Assembly (NCBI RefSeq): GCF_000482805.1
Contig: NZ_AXWT01000022.1
Span: 1-64,000, forward strand
Direction: 5' to 3'
DNA from: Deinococcus murrayi DSM 11303
GTDB lineage: Bacteria > Deinococcota > Deinococci > Deinococcales > Deinococcaceae
DNA length: 64,000 bases
Positions 10,136 through 23,561 of the stretch are shown here, one piece after another. The position numbers and the translations under genes were made by a program. Under the pieces are notes generated by a model that worked only from the letters and a program-made list of their open reading frames with translations, was not told where the DNA came from and did no database searches. Numbering within the stretch: the first letter of the stretch is position 1; each line of letters opens with the position of its first letter.

Positions 10136-10264
10136 TGGCCACCTGGAGCGAGCCGCTGCGGTGAAAACTGCGTTCCAGACGACGTTTCACACACCAAAGC
10201 TCTGCCAACCCGCGCCCAGCCGAGAGAAGTTGTCCACAGGGGGTGTGGAAAACGCTGTGGATAA
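10096..10264. other. DnaA-box cluster outside oriC (5 boxes)
   Basis: Consensus TTATCCACA boxes occur at 10096-10104, 10119-10127 (inverted) and 10256-10264 (inverted). Variants are TTGTCCACA at 10230-10238 and TTTTCCACA at 10244-10252 (inverted). The cluster lies in a 269-bp gap about 29 kb from oriC. There is no AT-rich unwinding region or DnaA-trio, so a DnaA-titrating or DnaA-regulated site is more likely than an origin. Confidence 0.7.
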
Positions 10265-10356
10265 CTTTCCGCCGTGAATCCCCCTTTCGTCACTTTGTCG
10301 TGGCGAAGTTCGGCTGGAGGCGAGGAGCAGCTCCCCCCCACGATGTTTCACGGCGC

Positions 10357-11208
10357 TCAGCGTGGGGCAGGCAGCCCCAGCACTTCGGCGATGGCCTGCC
10401 CACCCGTCACGATGTTCCCAGCGGGCGGCAGCGAGAGTCCGGCTCCGGCAAACGGCACCCGCGCCAGGGTGTGCCCCTTGACCCGCAGGTCTTCGAGGTT
10501 GCCGTGGTCGCTGGAGAGGATGACGGCGGCCCCGCCCTCCAGCAGCCCGGTGAGCAGGGCGTCCACCCGGCGCAGGTAGGCGCGGCCCGCCGCGAGCGCG
10601 TCCGCGGGCACTGGGAGGCTCCCCCGGTGGCCCAGCAGGTCGCCCAGCCACAGGTCAGCGGCAATCAGGTCGTGGGTGTGGGCGGCGCGGGCGAGGCGCT
10701 GGCCTAGCCGGATGAGGGCAGCGGGGGGCGTCCGCTCTGACCAGGGCGCGGCGTAGTCCAGGCCCAGGGTGGGGGGCACCGGGGGCACATCGGGCGGACC
10801 GAGCGGCAGCCCCGCCGCCTGAAACGCCCAGGGAAAACAGCCGGGCCGGGGCCGCCGCGCCTGCGCCGCGTGGTAGGCGGGCGGGTAATGGTTGGCGAGG
10901 GCCGCCCGCCCCCCCACCCGCGTGAGGCGGACGGGCAGGCCGTGCTCGGCGAGAAGCCGCCGCAGGGTGGGGCCGGGGTGGGGACCGAAGTGCTCGCCCA
11001 TCACGCGCACCGCGTCCTGCCCGGTGAGCCAGCAGCTTTGCCCGGTGCCTGATTGCGGCAGCCCCGGTACCCCCAGAGCCGCGTCGAGCGCCCCCCCCGC
11101 CGCGACCAGCGGGCGCAGGGTGGGCAGTTCGGTGTCCCACACGGACCCCGCCGGGGCGTCTGCGGGGTGCCCCACCCCGTCGAGCGCGAGCCACACCAGG
11201 CCAGCCAT
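10357..11208 (-). CDS. Alkaline-phosphatase-superfamily metalloenzyme (phosphomutase-like)
   Basis: The 283-residue protein belongs to the metalloenzyme group that includes phosphoglycerate mutase iPGM and phosphopentomutase. An N-terminal metal-binding segment, LDGVG (about residues 8-12), and the late motif SSDHGNLED match family metal ligands. [14 protein letters not shown] holds the expected nucleophile loop. It is shorter than iPGM (about 510) and lacks the inserted phosphotransferase domain, so the substrate is unknown. The ATG at 11208 is preferred over 11220 because a TATGCT -10 box ends 7 nt before it. Confidence 0.7.
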   Translation of the reverse strand: MAGLVWLALDGVGHPADAPAGSVWDTELPTLRPLVAAGGALDAALGVPGLPQSGTGQSCWLTGQDAVRVMGEHFGPHPGPTLRRLLAEHGLPVRLTRVGGRAALANHYPPAYHAAQARRPRPGCFPWAFQAAGLPLGPPDVPPVPPTLGLDYAAPWSERTPPAALIRLGQRLARAAHTHDLIAADLWLGDLLGHRGSLPVPADALAAGRAYLRRVDALLTGLLEGGAAVILSSDHGNLEDLRVKGHTLARVPFAGAGLSLPPAGNIVTGGQAIAEVLGLPAPR

Positions 11209-11215
11209 GCGGGGC

Positions 11216-11221
11216 AGCATA
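11216..11221 (-). promoter_or_regulatory. -10 box of a leaderless promoter (metalloenzyme gene)
   Basis: TATGCT on the minus strand lies 7 nt before the ATG at 11208, the spacing expected if transcription starts at the start codon. It also decides the start, because the next upstream ATG (11220) lies inside the -10 box. Confidence 0.55.
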
Positions 11222-11233
11222 GCGGGGCGGGGG

Positions 11234-12316
11234 CTACCGCCGTGCCCAGCGCCCGCCGACCTCCTCGGCCCGGCCCAGAAGCTGAAGCATCACCAGCGCC
11301 GTTTGCAGCTCGGCGAGGGCCAACCCGGTCGCCCCGCGCAGGTCATCCAGGGTGGCGGGGGGGCCGAGCGCTGCGTAGACGCGGGCCTGTTCGGGCGGGA
11401 GGTCCGGGAGGGGCGCAGCGGGACCTTCCCCCCAACCCAGCTCGGCGAGCACGTCACCCGCCGTCTCGGTGAGGACTGCCCCCTCGCGCAGCAGGCGATG
11501 CGGCCCGGCGGCGCGGGGGTCTCCGGCGCGGCCCGGCACCGCAAAGACCGTGCGCCCGCACTCCAGCGCGTGGGTCGCAGTGATGAGTGAGCCGCTTTTC
11601 AGTTCCCCCTCCACGACGACCACCCCCGCCGCCAGTGCCGCAATCAGGCGGTTGCGAGCCGGAAAATGGTGCTGAGCCGGACCCGTCCCCAGCGGGTATT
11701 CGCTGATGAGGACGAGCTGCCGCGCCAGCCCCGCGTTCTCCGCCGGGTAGATGTGATTCACCGCACTTCCCAGCACGCCGAGGCTGAGGCCCCCCGCCTC
11801 GACCGCCGCCCGGTGCGCCTCGGTGTCGATGCCGCGGGCGAGGCCGCTCACGATGGTCACCCCCGCCCGGGCGAGGTCGGCGGCGAGGGCGCGGGTCAGC
11901 GCGCGGGCATGCGGACTCGCCCCCCGCGTCCCCACGATAGACACGGCGCGGGGCACCGCCGCAAGCTCCGGCAGCTCGCCGCGCACCCACAGCACCGCCG
12001 GGGGGTCCCCCAAGGCTTCGAGGGCCTCCGGGTAACCGGGCAGTCCGCGCCCCAGCACAGTGACGCCCGCCACCTGCGCCCGGCGCAGTTCCGCTGCGGC
12101 CTGCTCGCGCGGCCCCGGCGCGCCGATGGCGGCGACCGTCTTGGCCTCCAGCCCCGGCACCTCCCGCAGCGCGGTGAGGGGCGCGGCCAGCGCCGAGGCT
12201 GCCGACCCAAAGTGCCGCCGCAGGCTCTCGGTGCGGCGCGGCCCCAGCCCCGGCGTCAGGCGCAGCGTGAGCAGCGCGAGCAGCTCGGTCTCGGCAGCGG
12301 ACATGGGGCGGGTCAC
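11234..12316 (-). CDS. dprA: DNA-processing protein DprA
   Basis: DprA loads RecA on incoming single-stranded DNA during natural transformation. The 360-residue protein has an N-terminal helix-hairpin region ([21 protein letters not shown]), the Rossmann-like core ([50 protein letters not shown]) and [16 protein letters not shown]-terminal winged helix follows ([18 protein letters not shown]). The GTG at 12316 is chosen because TATCCT ends 6 nt before it; the ATG at 12304 is the alternative. Deinococcus is naturally transformable, which fits. Confidence 0.93.
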   Translation of the reverse strand: MTRPMSAAETELLALLTLRLTPGLGPRRTESLRRHFGSAASALAAPLTALREVPGLEAKTVAAIGAPGPREQAAAELRRAQVAGVTVLGRGLPGYPEALEALGDPPAVLWVRGELPELAAVPRAVSIVGTRGASPHARALTRALAADLARAGVTIVSGLARGIDTEAHRAAVEAGGLSLGVLGSAVNHIYPAENAGLARQLVLISEYPLGTGPAQHHFPARNRLIAALAAGVVVVEGELKSGSLITATHALECGRTVFAVPGRAGDPRAAGPHRLLREGAVLTETAGDVLAELGWGEGPAAPLPDLPPEQARVYAALGPPATLDDLRGATGLALAELQTALVMLQLLGRAEEVGGRWARR

Positions 12317-12322
12317 CCCCGG

Positions 12323-12328
12323 AGGATA
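12323..12328 (-). promoter_or_regulatory. -10 box of a leaderless promoter (dprA)
   Basis: TATCCT on the minus strand is followed after CCGGGG (6 nt) by the GTG start of dprA at 12316. This supports a leaderless mRNA beginning with GTG. Confidence 0.55.
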
Positions 12329-12346
12329 GCGGCTCTCCCCTCTCCC

Positions 12347-13723
12347 TTAGGACGCAGGTGCAGCGGCCCCGCTGGGGGTGTTTTGCGGGGAGGCTGCGTC
12401 CGCCTCCTCATCCTCACCCAGCTCTGGCCCCGGCAGGGTCAGGACAAACTCGGCCCCGCCCCCCGGCGCGTGCCCCGCCGTCAGGGTGCCGCTATGCAGC
12501 GCCGCAATCTGCCGCGAGACGCTCAGGCCCAGGCCGCTGGAGCCACTGCCCGACACAAACGGCTCAAAGATGCGCTCGCCCAGCTCTGGCGGAAGACCGG
12601 GACCGCTGTCGCGCACCGTAAAGGTCACCTCTGCGGGCGTTTCGCTCAGGGTAAGCGTTACCTCGCCCTCCGGCCCAGCGGCGCGGCGCGCGTTCGCCAG
12701 CAGATTGCGCAGGGCCTGCGTCAGGCGATCGGGGTCGCACAGCAGCATCCCGCTCCAGTCGCCCGCAAAGGTGATGCCCGGCACCAAGCGGTCCAGGCGT
12801 CCGCGCAGGGTGGCCGCCGGGATAAAGTGCCAGGCGACCTTCATCTCCAGTTGCCCCCGCGCGAGCTGCATCAGGTCCTGGGTGGTAAAGGTCAGCTCGT
12901 CGGCCACGAGCGCGGCGCGGGCAACTTCGGGGTCGGGGGTGCGCTCGGCGGCCCGCGTGAGGCTGGCCCGCAAGACGGTCAGGGGCGCGCCCAGCTCGTG
13001 CACAATCTGCCCCAGCAACTGCTTCTCGCGTGCCTGTACCGCCTCAATGCGCACCAGCAGGCGGTTTAGCGCTGCAAGCAGGCGATGGACCTCGTCTTCC
13101 CGCTCCGGCAATGGCAGGGTCGCCACGCTGCGGGTAGGGTCAATGCGGTCCGCGAGGTCCGCCGCCTCGCTGAGGTCTGCCAGCGCCCGCCGCCCCACCC
13201 ACCAACCCACAATCAGCATCACGCCGGGAGTCAACAGCAGCGCGAGCAGCAGGGCACGGGTCGCGCTCTCGCGGGCGTTCACAAGGTCGTCTTCGGGGAG
13301 GGCTACCCAGACGGTCCCGAAGTCCTCGACGGGCCGGGTCACCGCCCGCATCGGCGTGCCCAGGATGAGAAAGCTGCTCTGCCCGGCATAGGGAAAGGGC
13401 TGCCCCAACCTCAGTTGCAGGGTGGGCGACGCCTGAATCACCCGGTTTTCGTCGTCGAGCAGAGCGGTATAGCCGCTGATGGGCGGCAGCTTTTGCCCCA
13501 ACGTCAGCTCCGGCACCGACAGCCGCTCGGCGATGGCCGCGGCGCGGTCATTGAGCCGCGCCTGAAACTGCCCCTCCATCCCGCGCAGCAGCAGGGTCAG
13601 CATCCCGATGCCCACCAGCCCAATCACCAGCGTCGCCAGCAGGGTGTAGGTCAGCGCCAGCCGAAAGCGCAGGCTGTGCCGCCAAGCGACGCGTGCCGAT
13701 TGCAGGGGAGCGGGGCGGGTCAT
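12347..13723 (-). CDS. Sensor histidine kinase (membrane, HAMP-type)
   Basis: The 458-residue kinase has TM1 at about residues 20-46, an extracytoplasmic sensor domain, TM2 at about 155-176, a HAMP-like linker, an H-box ([17 protein letters not shown]) and a catalytic domain with N-box ([13 protein letters not shown]), G1 (DSGPGLPPE) and G2 (GLGLSVS). In the H-box the usual HELRTPL reads HELGAPL, replacing the conserved Arg-Thr pair. It pairs with the response regulator 25 nt upstream. The signal it senses is not evident. Confidence 0.88.
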   Translation of the reverse strand: MTRPAPLQSARVAWRHSLRFRLALTYTLLATLVIGLVGIGMLTLLLRGMEGQFQARLNDRAAAIAERLSVPELTLGQKLPPISGYTALLDDENRVIQASPTLQLRLGQPFPYAGQSSFLILGTPMRAVTRPVEDFGTVWVALPEDDLVNARESATRALLLALLLTPGVMLIVGWWVGRRALADLSEAADLADRIDPTRSVATLPLPEREDEVHRLLAALNRLLVRIEAVQAREKQLLGQIVHELGAPLTVLRASLTRAAERTPDPEVARAALVADELTFTTQDLMQLARGQLEMKVAWHFIPAATLRGRLDRLVPGITFAGDWSGMLLCDPDRLTQALRNLLANARRAAGPEGEVTLTLSETPAEVTFTVRDSGPGLPPELGERIFEPFVSGSGSSGLGLSVSRQIAALHSGTLTAGHAPGGGAEFVLTLPGPELGEDEEADAASPQNTPSGAAAPAS

Positions 13724-13748
13724 GCGTCAGGGTTGCTCTGGCGCCGCT

Positions 13749-14411
13749 TCAGCCCGTTTGCAGGACATAGCCGACGTTGCGGATGGTGCGAATGCGCAGG
13801 TCGCTGGCCGCCTGCTCCAGCTTCTTGCGCAGTTGGCTGATGCGGACCTCCACCGAGTTGCTGTTGGGAGTTTCCCACCCGTAGAGGTGCGCCTCGATGT
13901 CCGCCCGCGAAAAGACCCGTTCGGGAGTCCGCATCATCAGCTCCAGGATGCGGGCCTCGTGCTCGGTGAGATTGACGTTCTTGTCATTCACGGTGAGCAG
14001 CAGGCTGGAGGTGCTGAGGCTGGTATTGCCGAGGTTGACGCCCGTTCCAGCGGCGGTGCGGCGCAAAAGCGCGGTGATGCGGGCGTCGAGTTCGGGCATC
14101 GCAAAGGGCTTGGTGAGGTAGTCGTCGGCCCCCGCGTTCAGCCCCGCGACCCGCTCCTGCACTCCCGAACGCGCCGAGAGCACAAGCACGGGCGTGCTGG
14201 AATACTGCCGCAGCGCCTGCACGAGGTCGAGGCCATCCCCGTCGGGGAGGTTGAGGTCGAGCAAGATGAGCTGCGCCGAGTGGGTGCCCAGCCACGCCTG
14301 CGCGTCTTTCAGGGTGGCGGCGTGGTGCACGAGGTAGTCGGCAGACAGGTAGTCCTTGAGCAGCGGACCGAGGTGGGGGTCGTCCTCCACCACCAGAATC
14401 TGGGCGAGCAT
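13749..14411 (-). CDS. OmpR/PhoB-family response regulator
   Basis: The 220-residue protein has a receiver domain with acidic pocket (VEDD), phospho-acceptor Asp in [13 protein letters not shown], and the switch Lys in YLTKPF. A winged-helix DNA-binding domain follows ([36 protein letters not shown]). It is the partner of the downstream histidine kinase. Its ATG immediately follows the stop of the upstream secreted-protein gene (TAAATG), with GGAGG inside that gene's end, so translation is coupled. Confidence 0.93.
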   Translation of the reverse strand: MLAQILVVEDDPHLGPLLKDYLSADYLVHHAATLKDAQAWLGTHSAQLILLDLNLPDGDGLDLVQALRQYSSTPVLVLSARSGVQERVAGLNAGADDYLTKPFAMPELDARITALLRRTAAGTGVNLGNTSLSTSSLLLTVNDKNVNLTEHEARILELMMRTPERVFSRADIEAHLYGWETPNSNSVEVRISQLRKKLEQAASDLRIRTIRNVGYVLQTG

Positions 14412-14849
14412 TTAGCGGCCTCCTTCGTTGGCGTTCGAACCGGCACTGGAGCCCTTCTCGGCGGCGGGCGCGCGCAGCCCCGGCAGGGTCAGGCTCTGAT
14501 TCACGAACTGTACGGTAAGCGCGGGCTTGAGACTCCCCAGAAAGCGGGCAAGTGTCTGCTCGGTGTTGCCGAGGTCCAGGGTAAGCTGCCCGGCTTTCAG
14601 GGTGCCCAGGTAGCGGGGCTGGAGGCCCAGGAACAGGCCCTCGTTGCGCTCCTCTTCACTGCGGGAAAACAGCAGCACCACGGGGCCGCTGTAGTTCCGA
14701 ACGAGTTGCACGGTCATGCGGCTCCCGCTGGTTTCGCCGTAGCCCAGGTTAAGTTGCAACTCCGGGTCCAGCACCCGCAACTTCAGCGCTCCGGCTCCGG
14801 AAGCCAGGGTCAGCAGCAGCAGGGCGGCGAGGGTACGAAAGCGGGTCAT
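14412..14849 (-). CDS. Secreted hypothetical protein upstream of two-component genes
   Basis: This protein of about 145 residues starts with a clear signal peptide ([20 protein letters not shown]). The mature part alternates polar and hydrophobic residues ([31 protein letters not shown]), suggesting a beta fold. I recognise no family. The ATG at 14849 fits the signal peptide best; the frame opens at 14867. It is co-transcribed with the two-component system and could be an accessory sensor or a target, which is inference. Confidence 0.65.
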   Translation of the reverse strand: MTRFRTLAALLLLTLASGAGALKLRVLDPELQLNLGYGETSGSRMTVQLVRNYSGPVVLLFSRSEEERNEGLFLGLQPRYLGTLKAGQLTLDLGNTEQTLARFLGSLKPALTVQFVNQSLTLPGLRAPAAEKGSSAGSNANEGGR

Positions 14850-15002
14850 CACAGTCACTCTATCCAATCCGGGGTCACGTGCCCGTGGGCCAAGACCCCA
14901 TGACCTCGCACCCTAACGCCCCAAGCTGACGCGCCCGTGACCTGCGCCTGACCCCACCCTCATGCTTTGAAAAGTGAAGCGACCAGCCTGCAGGAGGCTG
15001 AC

Positions 15003-15108
15003 CGGTTGGGTGTGTGGCGTGTCGCCTATAGCCGGTGGCTTGTAGAGGGCGAAAGCTTTTGCCTCAGTGGCAGCTTCCACAAGCGACAAGCCACGGGCCA
15101 CCAGCCAT
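15003..15108. repeat. Heptad-type small noncoding repeat (imperfect hairpin)
   Basis: The right arm reads as successive 7-mers CTTCCAC, AAGCGAC, AAGCCAC, GGGCCAC, CAGCCAT (15074-15108). The left arm holds diverged complements (GTGTGGCGTGTCGCC, GTGGCTTGTAGA). It is related to the repeat at 60215-60298 and sits against the E2 stop codon. Small noncoding repeats of this kind are known in Deinococcus genomes. Confidence 0.55.
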
Positions 15109-15113
15109 ACGCC

Positions 15114-16682
<1,569 letters not shown>

Positions 16683-16736
16683 GGGTTCACCTCGGTCAAA
16701 AACTCGGTGGAAAAGGAGGAAAACGGGGGGAAAGCC

Positions 16737-16970
16737 TCAGCGCAGGAACAGCATCCGGGCCAAACCGTACAGCGCAAGCAACAGCGCCACCCCCTGCACA
16801 AAGCGGTCGCCGCTGGCCGAGCGCCACGCCGCCGCGCCCAGCGCGACGAAGACAGCCCCGGCGAGCAGGTCGGGCCATGGCCCCGGCAAGCGCCCCAACA
16901 GGGGGTACACCGCGAAGCCGATGGTCAGCCCCAGGGCACCCAGCGCCCAGCGCCACAGGTCCGGTTTCAC
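16737..16970 (-). CDS. Small membrane protein in 2-oxoacid dehydrogenase operon
   Basis: The 77-residue product has two or three hydrophobic segments (residues about 8-24, 33-50, 56-74) and no recognised domain. It starts with GTG 13 nt after the E1beta stop and lies before the E2 gene, so it is probably co-transcribed. Its role in or with the complex is unknown. Confidence 0.55.
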   Translation of the reverse strand: MKPDLWRWALGALGLTIGFAVYPLLGRLPGPWPDLLAGAVFVALGAAAWRSASGDRFVQGVALLLALYGLARMLFLR

Positions 16971-16983
16971 GGCCCTTCCCGCA

Positions 16984-18002
<1,019 letters not shown>

Positions 18003-18006
<4 letters not shown>

Positions 18007-19115
18007 GCGCGGCCCCCAGCGGCTTGCTCGGCCCGCAGGAAGTCTTCTTGCACTCGCAGATGAATCGGCTTATCGGCGTACACGTCCTCAAACATGATGT
18101 CCCAGCCCGGTTGTCCACTCGCTTCGGCGGCCAAGACCGCTTCATCCACCTCGCGGTGGGTCGCGGCGACGAGGTCCCACAGCTCCTGTGGGTCGAGGGG
18201 CGCACCGAGGTGCTCGAGCAGCCGCTCGACGCGGGTGATGGGGTCGCGGGCTTCCCACTCGGCCACCTCCTCACGGGTGCGGTAGTGCTTTTCGGCATCG
18301 GCGTCCGCATTGGAGTGCGAGCCGATGCGGTAGGTGAGGCACTCGACGAGGGCGGGACCCTCCCCGGCGCGCACTCGCTCGGCAACGTGGCCCAGCACCT
18401 CCATGACCGCCACGATGTCGTTGCCATCCACGTAATAGCCGGGCATTCCGTAGGCCTTGGCCTTGATGTGGATGGTCTCGCTGGCGGTCTGCTCGCGCAG
18501 GTGGGTGCTGATGGCCCACTGATTGTTCTCGCAGACAAAGAGGCAGGGCGCTCCGGCGGCCCCCGCCATGTTCAGGCCCGCGTGCCAGTCGCCCTCGCTC
18601 GTCGCCCCGTCCCCGAAGGTGCAGACGGTGATTTCGTCGGTGCCCAGGTACTTCTGAGCCATCGCCGTGCCCGCCGCGGGGGGCACCTGCGAGGCGATAG
18701 ACGAAGAGATAGACACGAAGCGCTTGTCCAGCACCCCAAAATGATGGGGCATCTGACGGCCCCGGCACAGGTCGGAGTTGGTGCCCAAGCACTGGCTCAC
18801 GATGTCCAGCATCGAGATGCCCATCGCCAAGCCCAACGTATGGTCGCGGTAGTACGGCCAAACCCAGTCGTGGCCCACCCGCAGCGAGTGCGCCAGGCCC
18901 ACCTGGGTGGCTTCCATGCCGCTCGCCTGGGCATAGAAGGTGGTGCGGCCCTGCCGCAACAGGGTGACGAGTTTTTTGTCGAACTCCCGCGCCCGCACCA
19001 TCTGGCGGTGCAGCTCACGCAGCAGCTCCGGCGTGAAGCGGGCGGGCAGCTCCCGGATTGGTTGGCCGTCTTCGGACACCCAGCGCAGGGGGTCAGACGT
19101 GAACGGCTGAATCAT
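18003..19115 (-). CDS. 2-oxoacid dehydrogenase E1 alpha subunit
   Basis: The 370-residue subunit carries the thiamine-diphosphate motif [15 protein letters not shown] ... ENNQWAIS and an S-rich phospholoop region ([19 protein letters not shown]). [11 protein letters not shown] and [16 protein letters not shown] match branched-chain E1alpha. The ATG at 19115 follows AGGAGG, so the in-frame extension to 19148 is not used. It is the first gene of the operon. A TetR-type palindrome overlaps the promoter. Confidence 0.9.
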
Positions 19116-19179
19116 GAAAGGCCTCCTGAGCGGCAGGACCGGGGGCACCCCTGGGGGGGCGGCACCGGGAACCAGTCAC

Positions 19180-19200
19180 CTAACGCTCGTTTGGATTCTA
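19180..19200 (-). promoter_or_regulatory. Promoter and TetR-type operator of the 2-oxoacid dehydrogenase operon
   Basis: The palindrome CTAACGCTCGTTTG (19180-19193) fits the pattern CNAACGNNCGTTNG, which I recall for a TetR-family repressor of phenylacetate genes in Thermus. A minus-strand -10 box TAGAAT (19200-19195) adjoins it, giving a leader of about 75 nt before E1alpha. The repressor gene is not in the window. Confidence 0.5.
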
Positions 19201-19255
19201 GACCATGTGCCCCAGCTCCCCAGGGCCGGGGCCGGATGAACCGGACACGCCAGGC

Positions 19256-19271
19256 TGTTTCACGTGAAACG
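19256..19271. other. parS centromere site 1
   Basis: TGTTTCACGTGAAACG matches the bacterial chromosomal parS consensus TGTTTCACGTGAAACA at 15 of 16 positions. It lies between the divergent E1alpha and mnmG genes. ParB, encoded at 22691-23545, should load here. Confidence 0.93.
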
Positions 19272-19319
19272 GGGCCACACACCGTGAGCCGCCCCCGCAT
19301 GACGGGGGGGCCGCCGCTC

Positions 19320-19325
19320 TACACT
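19320..19325 (+). promoter_or_regulatory. -10 box of mnmG, leaderless type
   Basis: TACACT ends 8 nt before the ATG of mnmG at 19334. No SD is visible between them, which fits a leaderless transcript. Confidence 0.45.
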
Positions 19326-19333
19326 CCGGGGCG

Positions 19334-21142
19334 ATGAGCGGCTGGAATGTGATTGTGATTGGCGGCGGGCACGCGGGGCTGGAGGCCGCCTGGGCGGCGG
19401 CGAAGTTTGCCCGTACCGCCCTGTTGGTGGGCAATCCGGCCACCGTAGGCCGCATGCCCTGCAACCCGGCGGTGGGCGGCCCCGGCAAGAGCCAACTGGT
19501 GTTCGAGGTGCAGGCCCTGGGCGGGCTGATGGGCCGCCTCGCGGACGACACGGCGATTCATACCCGCGTGCTGAACGCGAGCAAGGGTCCTGCCGTGCAG
19601 TCTCTGCGGGTGCAAAACGAGCGCGACGCCTATGCCGAGCGTGCCCAGGACGTCATCTTCGGGCATCCCGATATCGAAGTTGTGCGCGGCGAGGCCGCCG
19701 ACCTCGAACCCGACGGGCGGGGCGGCTGGTTCGTCGTGACGACCGACGGGCGGCGGCTCGCGGCCCGCAGCGTGGTGGTCGCAGCAGGCACCTTTTTGCG
19801 CGGGGTGACCTGGTATGGTCGCCAGTCCCGCGCCGAGGGACGGCAGGGCGAGCCGCCCGCCCGCTTTCTCAGCGAGCCGCTGGCGCGCGCCGGGCACCAC
19901 CTCAAACGCTACAAGACGGGGACGCCCCCCCGCGTCCGGGCCGACTCTGTGCGCTTCGCGGAGCTGCTGGAGATTCCCGCCGACCCACAGCCGCGGGGCT
20001 TTACTGGGCGGCCTGGCCCCCGCGCCGCGGAGTCTCCGACCTGGCAAACCCACACCACCCCCGCCACCCACCGCCTGATTGAGAAGAACCTGCACGAGTC
20101 GCCGATGTACGCGGGCGACATCGCGGGCCTGGGGCCACGCTACTGTCCCAGCATCGAAGACAAGGTCGTGCGCTTTGCCCACCACGACCGGCACCTCCTG
20201 TTTGTCGAGCCGGACGGCATCCAAACCAGCGAGGTTTACCTCCAGGGCTTCAGCTCCTCGCTTCCCCCCCGCTTGCAAGACGCCCTGGTACGGACGCTTC
20301 CCGGCTTCGAGCAGGCCGTGATTCAGCGCTACGCCTATGCCGTCGAATACGACGTCGTCGATTCCACCGAACTCACCTTGAATCTGGAGTCGCGCCTGCT
20401 GCCGGGCATCTTCACGGCGGGTCAAATCAACGGCACCAGCGGCTACGAGGAGGCTGCCGCTCAGGGCCTCGTCGCGGGCACGGCGGCGGCGCGGCGAGCG
20501 CTGGGGCTGGAGACAGTGACGGTTTCACGTGAAACGGGCTACATCGGTGTGTTGCTCGACGACCTGGTTTTGAAGGGCAGCGATGAACCGTATCGCATGA
20601 TGACCAGCCGGGTTGAACACCGCCTGCTGGTCCGCCAGGACAACGCCGACGAGCGGATGACCGCGCTGGGGCAGCGGCTGGGGCTGGTGAGCGAGGACGC
20701 GGCGCGGTCGGTGGGGGAAAAATATGTCCGCGTCGCGGCGGGCATAGATGCTCTGCGCCGTCAGCGGGTGGGAGGCCAGAGCGCCGAAGCCCTGCTGCGC
20801 CGTCCGGAATTCACCCTGGCGGAGGTTGAAGCCCTGGGGGTCACCCTCCCGCCCCTGAGCGGGGCCGAGCGCGAGGCGGTCGAAATCCGGGTGAAATACG
20901 CGGGCTACATCGAGCGGGCCGAGCGGCAGCTTCAGGCTGAGGCGCGGGGCAGCGAACTGAGCTTGGAAGGGGTGGACTTTGCAGCCCTCGGTGGCCTGTC
21001 TCATGAGGCCCGCGAAAAGCTCCTGCGGGCGCGGCCCCAGACGGTGGGCCAAGCGGCGCGGGTGCCGGGGGTGCGGCACGCAGACCTCAGCGCCCTGCTG
21101 GTGCATCTGCGGCAGCGCCGGAGCGTTTCACGTGAAATCTAA
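19334..21142 (+). CDS. mnmG: tRNA U34 carboxymethylaminomethyl-modifying enzyme MnmG (GidA)
   Basis: MnmG with MnmE installs the cmnm5 group on wobble U34 of certain tRNAs. The 602-residue protein has an FAD-binding motif ([17 protein letters not shown]), the family signatures [21 protein letters not shown] (first half) and [15 protein letters not shown], and the C-terminal helical domain with [19 protein letters not shown] [18 protein letters not shown]. It lies beside rsmG and parAB, the classic origin-proximal arrangement. Two parS sites are embedded in its coding sequence, both read as Val-Ser-Arg-Glu. Confidence 0.96.
   Translation: MSGWNVIVIGGGHAGLEAAWAAAKFARTALLVGNPATVGRMPCNPAVGGPGKSQLVFEVQALGGLMGRLADDTAIHTRVLNASKGPAVQSLRVQNERDAYAERAQDVIFGHPDIEVVRGEAADLEPDGRGGWFVVTTDGRRLAARSVVVAAGTFLRGVTWYGRQSRAEGRQGEPPARFLSEPLARAGHHLKRYKTGTPPRVRADSVRFAELLEIPADPQPRGFTGRPGPRAAESPTWQTHTTPATHRLIEKNLHESPMYAGDIAGLGPRYCPSIEDKVVRFAHHDRHLLFVEPDGIQTSEVYLQGFSSSLPPRLQDALVRTLPGFEQAVIQRYAYAVEYDVVDSTELTLNLESRLLPGIFTAGQINGTSGYEEAAAQGLVAGTAAARRALGLETVTVSRETGYIGVLLDDLVLKGSDEPYRMMTSRVEHRLLVRQDNADERMTALGQRLGLVSEDAARSVGEKYVRVAAGIDALRRQRVGGQSAEALLRRPEFTLAEVEALGVTLPPLSGAEREAVEIRVKYAGYIERAERQLQAEARGSELSLEGVDFAALGGLSHEAREKLLRARPQTVGQAARVPGVRHADLSALLVHLRQRRSVSREI
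20521..20536. other. parS centromere site 2, inside mnmG
   Basis: GGTTTCACGTGAAACG has the complete 14-bp core GTTTCACGTGAAAC. It is read in frame within mnmG as Val-Ser-Arg-Glu-Thr. The site is 1.27 kb from parS 1. Confidence 0.9.
21124..21139. other. parS centromere site 3, at the mnmG stop
   Basis: CGTTTCACGTGAAATC has one mismatch in the 14-bp core GTTTCACGTGAAAC. It encodes the last residues Val-Ser-Arg-Glu-Ile of MnmG, ending just before the stop codon. Confidence 0.8.
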
Positions 21143-21167
21143 GGCGGCGCACCGCACTCGGCGGGGC

Positions 21168-21173
21168 TACCAT
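21168..21173 (+). promoter_or_regulatory. -10 box of a leaderless promoter before the rsmG leader ORF
   Basis: TACCAT is followed after GCGGCG (6 nt) by the ATG at 21180. The spacing matches the other leaderless promoters in the window. Confidence 0.4.
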
Positions 21174-21179
21174 GCGGCG

Positions 21180-21230
21180 ATGACGACTGAGGCGAGAGGC
21201 AGTGAGCAGAAGAGCAGGGGAGACGAGTGA
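21180..21230 (+). CDS. Possible 16-codon leader peptide before rsmG
   Basis: The [19 protein letters not shown] is hydrophilic and unlike any protein I know. Its stop overlaps the GTG of rsmG (GTGA), and a -10 box lies 6 nt before its ATG. Translation of a leaderless mRNA could begin here and re-initiate on rsmG, which also has its own GGGGAG ribosome site inside this ORF. Whether the peptide is functional is unknown. Confidence 0.4.
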   Translation: MTTEARGSEQKSRGDE

Positions 21231-21957
21231 CGCCGGAAGGCCAAGCCCTGCTCTTGCAGGGCGGGGAGGCGCTGGGCCTCGACCTGCGGGAGCGGGCGGA
21301 GGCGTTCGCGCAGCTTCTGGCGCTCTTGCAGGAGGGGGCGGCCCAGACCAACCTCACCGCCCTGCGTGAGGAACGCGACATCGTCCTCAAGCACTTTGTG
21401 GATTCGCTGACCTGCTTGCGGGGGGGCTGTCTGGAGGGCGAGGGGCGAGTCCTCGACCTGGGCACCGGGGCGGGATTTCCGGCGCTGCCGCTCGCCCTCG
21501 TGCGGCCAAACTTGCGGCTCACGCCCGTTGACGCCACCGCCAAAAAGGTCGCCTTTGTGACCCGCGCAGCGGCGGCGCTGGGGCTGACGAACGTCCGGCC
21601 TCTGGCGGCCCGCGTCGAGACTCTGGGCCGCGACCCGGCCCACCGGGAGGGCTATGACCGGGTGGTGACGCGGGCGGTGGCCTCACTGCCTGCCCTGGCT
21701 GAACTTGCCCTGCCGCTGCTGCGGCAAGGGGGCCTGCTGGTCGCGCAAAAAGGCTCGCTCTCTGCAGAAGAACTGGAGTCGGGCAGCCGCGCCGCCGCCG
21801 AGGTCGGGGGAGCGATTCGAACGGTCGACGCCTTTGCCCTGCCCGTGCTGGGAGAGGCACGAACGCTGGTCGTCATCGAGAAAATCGCCCCCACCCCGGA
21901 GCGCTACCCCCGGCGCGAGGGGCTGCCCGCCCGCAAGCCGCTATTCTGGCGGGCGAC

Positions 21958-21961
<4 letters not shown>
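21227..21961 (+). CDS. rsmG: 16S rRNA m7G527 methyltransferase RsmG (GidB)
   Basis: RsmG methylates N7 of G527 of 16S rRNA using S-adenosylmethionine. The 244-residue protein has the SAM-binding motif [16 protein letters not shown], the upstream [22 protein letters not shown] and the later [20 protein letters not shown], all typical. The GTG start is supported by GGGGAG upstream. It overlaps parA by 4 nt, so the segregation genes are translated from the same mRNA. Confidence 0.95.
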
Positions 21962-23545
<1,584 letters not shown>

Positions 23546-23561
23546 CACCCAGCGGCCTGAC

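Noticed and set aside
10096..10264. A second replication origin at the remote DnaA-box cluster
   Set aside because: There is no AT-rich unwinding region or DnaA-trio, and a complete origin exists between dnaA and dnaN.
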